DNA from: CAYLSV01 sp964386435
Lineage (GTDB): Bacteria > Planctomycetota > Phycisphaerae > Tepidisphaerales > Tepidisphaeraceae
DNA length: 9,700 nucleotides
Assembly (NCBI GenBank): GCA_964386435.1
Contig: CAYLSV010000119.1
Location: 1 to 9,700 of the forward strand
Reading direction: 5' to 3'
The first letter of the stretch is position 1. The number at the start of each line of letters is the position of its first letter. Of the stretch, positions 5,962-9,700 are shown piece by piece. The position numbers and the translations under genes are program-made. The notes below the pieces were generated by a model. That model had not been told where the DNA came from, searched no databases, and was given only the letters and a program-made list of their open reading frames with translations.

Positions 5962-7491
5962 ATGTTACGCTTCATCGGCCCGATGACCGCCCGACGCTTG
6001 CTCCTGCCCACCGCCCGCTCCCTGGCCGCCACGGCCCTGCTGCTGCACGCCGCCGCGGCCATCACGTGGTGGTGGTTCATGCCCAGCGGCTTCGGCCTCG
6101 CCAGCCTCCGCACCTGGACCAACGGCCCCATCGCCTGGGGCATCGCCGCCATCGCCCTCTACGGCCTCTGGAACCTCACTGCCCCGCAACGTCCCACCGC
6201 AGAATCAGCCCCGCCGCCACGCGGCGGAGGTCCGGCCGGCCCCCTCACCCGCCGATCCACCCACGCCGCCGCCGCCATCCTGACCCTCGCCGCCTTCTGG
6301 CTCGTAGCAGGCATCTTCAGCCGCATCATCTTTCCGATCACGTTCGCCACCAGCTTCCTCGTCTTCATCCTCGCCGCCACCGCCGGCCTCGTCCTCGGCC
6401 TCGCCGTCCACTGCGCCGCCACCCGCCGCTGGCCGACATGGCGAACCTTCGCCGGCTGCCTGTTTGCCCCGATCGCCGTCGTCGCCGTCCTCGCCCAGCG
6501 CGGCTCTATACCGACAACTGCCACCAACGTGTCAATCGTCGAGCCGCAACCGGCCGACCAGCTCCCGCCCGGCCTCACCCGCAACGGCAGCCTCCTCACC
6601 CAACGCGGCCGCTACGCCGTGCAGATCGACCCGCTGCTGAGCTTCATCAGCCGCTCCCCGGACGCGTGCTGGACGCTGCTGAGCCCGCCGGACTACCGAG
6701 TACAGGGCCGCCGCGTCCGCGACCCCGACCGACTGCGGTGGCAGGACGACTACCAAACGCCGGACGGCACAATGGTCGTGACTCACCACATGATGTTGGA
6801 ACCTCAAGGTAGCTGCGACCACACCTGGTCGCAGCCGAGCGTGAGCAACGGACCGGACTGCGACCAAATGTGGTCGCAGCTACCTTTGTCTTCAGGGTTG
6901 GCGGAGGCGCTTGAGCTTCGCGCGGACATCGTCGTCGAGGTGCCGGAGGTGGTGCATTCCCACCTCAACAGTTACACGACGCTGATCCTCACCGGCCACG
7001 AATCGCTCACCGTCACCTTTTCCCCCTGTCCCGGCGAGCCGATCGACGTGCTGCCCAGCGACTATCCGATTGGCCAGCCGACCCGCTTCGCCACGCTGCT
7101 GCCGGGTCATCGCTTCGCCATCCTCGAGGCCAGCAGCGGCGAGAAGGGGCCTTTCAAGACGCTCGCCGAAGGCCGGCTCACGCGCGGCGAATCATTGACG
7201 ATGACCTTCCGCGACAACGGCGAGCCGGTGGCCGAACTCACCCTTGCCGACTGGTCCGCCCACGCCAGCGTCGAGCCCTCGCCGACGGCCGGCTGGGGCG
7301 TGCCGCAGAACGCGATCGTCTTCACCATCGAAGGCGACCGCCGCGATGCCCCGGCGGCCGTCTTCGTCACCCTCGCCGGCACCGGCGTCGGCCGCGGCTA
7401 CGACACGGTTGCCCATTCTCCCGGAAGATACCGCAACCGCCTCACCTGGCAGTGGTCTGATGAAGCAGCGCTTCCAGCCGATCCACGTTGA
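5962..7491 (+). CDS. Membrane protein of unknown function with large C-terminal soluble domain
   Basis: The only plus-strand gene I accept: 509 residues from the ATG 5962-5964, stop TGA 7489-7491. About five hydrophobic helices fill the first 180 residues (about 19-39, 56-72, 101-123, 125-150, 161-179), with a Pro/Gly/Arg-rich loop at 74-98. A mostly hydrophilic, probably extracytoplasmic domain (180-509) has regular beta-rich stretches such as RADIVVEVPEVVHSH (320-334), YTTLILTGHESLTVTF (338-353) and AIVFTIEGDRRDAPAAVFVT (451-470). I recognise no family. Residues 282-308 are encoded by a palindromic repeat (6806-6886) that keeps the frame. A GCGGGG lies 5-6 nt before this ATG; the ATG at 5983-5985 is an alternative start that drops seven residues. 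It diverges from the GT2 gene with a 13-bp gap and overlaps the convergent GT4 gene by 50 bp. Strong C/G wobble use and many hydrophobic segments support it as real, but its role in the locus is unknown. Confidence 0.78.
   Translation: MLRFIGPMTARRLLLPTARSLAATALLLHAAAAITWWWFMPSGFGLASLRTWTNGPIAWGIAAIALYGLWNLTAPQRPTAESAPPPRGGGPAGPLTRRSTHAAAAILTLAAFWLVAGIFSRIIFPITFATSFLVFILAATAGLVLGLAVHCAATRRWPTWRTFAGCLFAPIAVVAVLAQRGSIPTTATNVSIVEPQPADQLPPGLTRNGSLLTQRGRYAVQIDPLLSFISRSPDACWTLLSPPDYRVQGRRVRDPDRLRWQDDYQTPDGTMVVTHHMMLEPQGSCDHTWSQPSVSNGPDCDQMWSQLPLSSGLAEALELRADIVVEVPEVVHSHLNSYTTLILTGHESLTVTFSPCPGEPIDVLPSDYPIGQPTRFATLLPGHRFAILEASSGEKGPFKTLAEGRLTRGESLTMTFRDNGEPVAELTLADWSAHASVEPSPTAGWGVPQNAIVFTIEGDRRDAPAAVFVTLAGTGVGRGYDTVAHSPGRYRNRLTWQWSDEAALPADPR
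6806..6886. repeat. Two-hairpin palindromic (REP/BIME-like) element inside a coding region
   Basis: An 81-bp unit bounded by a perfect 16-bp inverted repeat: aaggtagctgcgacca (6806-6821) and tggtcgcagctacctt (6871-6886). Each end is itself a hairpin with a 9-bp stem: ctgcgacca/tggtcgcag at 6813-6821/6826-6834 (loop cacc) and at 6858-6866/6871-6879 (loop aatg). The 81 bp equal 27 codons, so the membrane-protein frame is kept. The two hairpins translate into similar peptides, SCDHTWSQ and DCDQMWSQ. The same terminal sequence recurs at 8604-8708. The architecture matches REP/BIME elements, which are often spread by RAYT (IS200-like) transposases; no transposase is present here, so mobility is inferred. 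Confidence 0.85.
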
Positions 7492-8569
7492 CCCGCAGCG
7501 AAAACTCTTTCTCCACCCGCCGCCGCCCCGCCGCCGCGAGCCGTTGCCGCGTCGGCTCATCCTCCAACCGCCGCAGCGCCGCCCCGACCTGTTGGGCCGT
7601 ATCCGCTGCGTTGCCGTCGATGAGCAGACCGCTCGTGTCGTGCTCGATCAGTTCCCGGATGGCCGGCAGATCGCCGCTCACCGCCGGCAGCCCCGCCGCC
7701 ATCGCCTCCATCAAGACCACCGGGATCCCGTCCCGATCCCCATTGGCATCCGTCCGACAGGGCAAGGCAAAGGCATCATGTTCGCCCAACAACTGCCGCA
7801 CCCGATCGTTTGTCACGTTCCCCAGAAACGTCACGCGATCATCGGCCAGTGTTTCGAGCGTTGCCCGCTCCGGCCCGTCACCGGCCACCGTCAGCTTCCA
7901 CCCTTCCGGCAGCCCTCGCACCAGCGCCTCAATGCCCTTTTTCTCCACAAGCCGGCAGACCGTGAGCACGCGCTTCTCGAATGTTGATCCAGCCGGTGAG
8001 AAAGCGTCAGTATCCACGCCGCATCGAACCACATCGTAGCATCCGCCCGCATGGATTTTCCGATAGAAGTCGCCGTGCCACTCGCTGATGCAGTTGACGA
8101 AGGCCGCCCGCTCCAACTTCCGCCGCAGCAGGTGGCGGCGTTGAAACAGATCGTTCGCGTGCCCGGTAAAACTGAACGGCAGATCGGCGAATCGAGCCGC
8201 GTACATCGCCACCCCGGCCGGGGCATGGGCGAAGTGGGCGTGGACGTGCCGCACGCCCAACTCCTTCAGCCGCCGCCCCAGCCGCCGCCCGGCGGCCGCT
8301 TGAATCATCAACTTTCCCCGCCCGCTCACCGACGTCGGCTCCCCCGGCCACACCGCATCCACCGTCGGCCACGGCAGGAACCGGCGATCGTACACAACCT
8401 CTGTTTCCTCGGCCAAATCCGCCAGATCCTCGCCCACCTCCTCCGGCTCCCGCAGCGTGAACGTGTGCACCGGCCACCCCCGCCGCCGCAGCTCACGGAC
8501 CTCTCGGTAGACGAACGTCTCCGACGCCTTCGGAAACAACCCACTGACGTAGGCGATCGGGAACGTCAT
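7442..8569 (-). CDS. GT4-type (GT-B fold) glycosyltransferase, WcaL/EPS-type
   Basis: A 375-residue protein from the ATG 8567-8569, stop TGA at 7442-7444. The N-terminal GT-B half starts MTFPIAYVSGLFPKASETFV (1-20) and contains RHVHAHFAHAPAGVAMYAA (107-125) and SFTGHANDLF (133-142), a combination typical of WcaL-like enzymes. The second half has the donor-binding part: VLTVCRLVEKKGIEALV (201-217), LTVAGDGPE (226-234), VTFLGNVTNDRV (246-257), and GIPVVLMEAMAAGLPAV (281-297). The family's E-x7-E appears as D280-x7-E288. It should transfer a sugar from a nucleotide donor to the growing lipid-linked repeat unit on the inner membrane face; the sugar is unknown. The frame is open 37 codons further up to a GTG (8678-8680), but that extension is translated repeat DNA, so the ATG beginning directly at the first domain strand is preferred. 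Its last 50 bp overlap the end of the convergent plus-strand gene. Confidence 0.9.
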   Translation of the reverse strand: MTFPIAYVSGLFPKASETFVYREVRELRRRGWPVHTFTLREPEEVGEDLADLAEETEVVYDRRFLPWPTVDAVWPGEPTSVSGRGKLMIQAAAGRRLGRRLKELGVRHVHAHFAHAPAGVAMYAARFADLPFSFTGHANDLFQRRHLLRRKLERAAFVNCISEWHGDFYRKIHAGGCYDVVRCGVDTDAFSPAGSTFEKRVLTVCRLVEKKGIEALVRGLPEGWKLTVAGDGPERATLETLADDRVTFLGNVTNDRVRQLLGEHDAFALPCRTDANGDRDGIPVVLMEAMAAGLPAVSGDLPAIRELIEHDTSGLLIDGNAADTAQQVGAALRRLEDEPTRQRLAAAGRRRVEKEFSLRVNVDRLEALLHQTTAR

Positions 8570-8603
8570 CGCCCCATTCCCGCACAGCGTTCGAGAGTCG
8601 ACG

Positions 8604-8708
8604 TAGCTGCGGGCTGACAGCCCGCAGTGTCGACCCTCGTTGTCTCTTGTCTCCCGATGAGTTCTCGAGTCTCGACGCACCCACTGCGACCTGTCAGGTC
8701 GCAGCTAC
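8604..8708. repeat. Two-hairpin palindromic (REP/BIME-like) element, intergenic copy
   Basis: The element is bounded by gtagctgcg (8604-8612) and cgcagctac (8700-8708), the same termini as the element at 6806-6886. Hairpin A has the perfect arms ctgcgggct (8607-8615) and agcccgcag (8619-8627) with loop gac. It is extended by a second stem, cgagagtcgac (8592-8602) with gtcgaccctcg (8629-8639), one mismatch in 11. Hairpin B has ctgcgacct (8684-8692) and aggtcgcag (8696-8704) with loop gtc. It fills most of the gap between the membrane GT2 gene and the GT4 gene and could stabilise or terminate the transcript there. Confidence 0.85.
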
Positions 8709-8716
8709 ACACGATC

Positions 8717-8727
8717 GTTGCAGCTAC
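8717..8727. repeat. Half-copy of the palindromic repeat terminus
   Basis: gttgcagctac differs by one base from the gtcgcagctac that ends the neighbouring element at 8708. It lacks a facing arm nearby, so it looks like a decayed or partial repeat end. Short length keeps confidence low. Confidence 0.35.
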
Positions 8728-8750
8728 AGAATTTCCTTGCATACTGCCGC

Positions 8751-9700
8751 TCACGCCGTCGCCCCTTTGTACTCGATGATCGTCGCCTGCTTGCCGCGGC
8801 GTTTATTAAGATGGTACTTGAGCTGCCCGATTGCCTGAGGAACCTTGCTTAACGCAACGGCTGACGCATAGCTCCCGGCTGATGCCTGATCATCACCACG
8901 CTGTAGACGGTGCTTTTTGACCTTGTAGATCAGCGAACCGTAACCGAGTAGCGTCAGCACCCCCAATGATGCGACTGCTGTCACAGCAATGGCTTGCCAG
9001 CCTTGGATTGGTAGTCTCAAGAACAACGCGCTTACAAATGTAAGCAGAAGAAGCACCAGCGTCACCAGAATTACTGCTGGCACGATCAAGCCGTACGCGT
9101 AGTTGCTGCGCACCTCTTTCCGCCGGAATGGCGGGTGGTGGTCGAGGCCTTCGGCGTAGGCGTGGCCGGCTCGGACGTTGCGTTTCCACCATTGCCGCCA
9201 ACTGGTCATCGCGGCGTCGTGCAGGGTCATCTCGGCGTCGATCCGCCAGATTTGCCAGCCTTTGTCGCGCAGGCGGACGCACATTTCGGGTTCCTCGCCG
9301 GCGATGACGGCGGGGTTGTAGCCGCCGACTTCGTCGAAGGCGGTTCGGCGGATCAGGGCGTCGCCGCCGCAGGCGAGCGCCTCGCCGATGGGCGTGTCCC
9401 ATTCCATGTCGCAGAGCTTGTTGTACTTCGTCGCCTCCGGAAAACGCTCCCGCCGGCGGCCGCAAACGCCGGCGGCCCTCGGCTTGTCCCGCATCTCTTG
9501 CACGGCCCGCCCGACCCAGCCTTCGACCAACTCACAGTCGCCGTCGACGAACTGGTAAAACTCGACGTCGCCGGCGGCGGCCGCGCCTTCGTTTCGGGCG
9601 CGGGCGGCGGTGAAGGGCTTGCTCAGGTCGAGCTCGACGACGCGGCAGCCAAGCTCTTTTGCCAACGCGACGCTGCCGTCGGTGCTGCCGGAGTCGACCT
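8751..9700 (-). CDS. Family 2 glycosyltransferase with C-terminal membrane anchor, 5' end cut off
   Basis: The minus-strand frame is open to the window edge (315 complete codons before the TGA at 8751-8753); the true start lies outside. The fragment opens with VDSGSTDGSVALAKELG, the nucleotide-binding motif that normally sits about 40-50 residues into such proteins, so only a short piece is missing. Further GT-A landmarks, counted from the first full codon: FVDGDCEL (50-57, DxD), ACGGDALIRRTAFDEVGGY (109-127), GEEPEMCVRLRDKGW (134-148), and WRQWWKRNVRAGHAYAEG (167-184), in the place of the QxxRW acceptor region. Two transmembrane helices follow (about 203-227 and 234-258) and then a basic tail, anchoring it to the inner membrane. 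An ATG-less start near 9665 (TTG) is not the real one, because the catalytic motif lies before it. From about 9110 to the stop the GC content and codon choice drop sharply compared with the catalytic part. It probably acts in the same EPS pathway; the sugar is unknown. Confidence 0.9.
   Translation of the reverse strand, partial: VDSGSTDGSVALAKELGCRVVELDLSKPFTAARARNEGAAAAGDVEFYQFVDGDCELVEGWVGRAVQEMRDKPRAAGVCGRRRERFPEATKYNKLCDMEWDTPIGEALACGGDALIRRTAFDEVGGYNPAVIAGEEPEMCVRLRDKGWQIWRIDAEMTLHDAAMTSWRQWWKRNVRAGHAYAEGLDHHPPFRRKEVRSNYAYGLIVPAVILVTLVLLLLTFVSALFLRLPIQGWQAIAVTAVASLGVLTLLGYGSLIYKVKKHRLQRGDDQASAGSYASAVALSKVPQAIGQLKYHLNKRRGKQATIIEYKGATA

Noticed and set aside
7442..7491. Possible bidirectional terminator at the convergent GT4 / membrane-gene overlap
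   Set aside because: I found no stem followed by a T-tract on either strand.
1..9700. tRNA, rRNA, CRISPR array, transposase gene or PEP-CTERM substrate
   Set aside because: None was seen. The only repeats are the palindromic elements described, without regular spacers, and no open frame ends with a sorting motif, helix and basic tail. The tail of the membrane GT2 has helices but is far from its C-terminus.

Overview
The window is about 9.7 kb of GC-rich DNA, densely coding. Almost everything reads on the minus strand and belongs to one extracellular-polysaccharide / exosortase locus. An exosortase, a separate EpsI-type (DUF3485) partner, a WecG/TagA-type glycosyltransferase, a Wzz-type chain-length protein and several glycosyltransferases together point to a Gram-negative-type envelope. 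The high GC, poor Shine-Dalgarno sites and style of the proteins suggest a Planctomycetota member, perhaps Phycisphaerae-like. That taxonomy is inferred from gene content and style, not from a marker gene.

Layout in minus-strand transcription order, right to left: (1) a membrane-anchored family 2 glycosyltransferase, 8751 to beyond 9700, start cut off by the window edge; (2) a roughly 180-bp gap holding a palindromic REP/BIME-like element (8604-8708) and a half-copy; (3) a GT4-type glycosyltransferase (7442-8569); (4) a plus-strand gene for a five-helix membrane protein of unknown function (5962-7491), inserted against the direction of the locus and carrying a second copy of the palindromic element in frame (6806-6886); (5) a soluble family 2 glycosyltransferase (4983-5948); (6) a large fusion of a GT26 (WecG/TagA/CpsF) domain with a nucleotidyltransferase-like domain that lacks the usual catalytic signature and ends in a left-handed beta-helix tail (2480-4828); (7) the exosortase (1527-2483), coupled to (6) by an ATGA overlap; (8) the EpsI/DUF3485 protein (737-1516); (9) the N-terminal part of a Wzz/GumC-type polysaccharide co-polymerase (1-620), whose 3' end lies outside the window.

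Together the glycosyltransferases would assemble an exopolysaccharide repeat unit on a lipid carrier. The Wzz-type protein would set chain length during export. The exosortase and EpsI protein would process surface proteins with a C-terminal sorting signal, a function that in other bacteria is genetically linked to EPS production. No substrate protein with such a signal is visible here.

The most unusual items are the GT26/nucleotidyltransferase-like fusion, the two related two-hairpin repeats (one translated inside a gene), and the isolated plus-strand membrane gene, which has a 13-bp divergent gap at one end and a 50-bp convergent overlap at the other.
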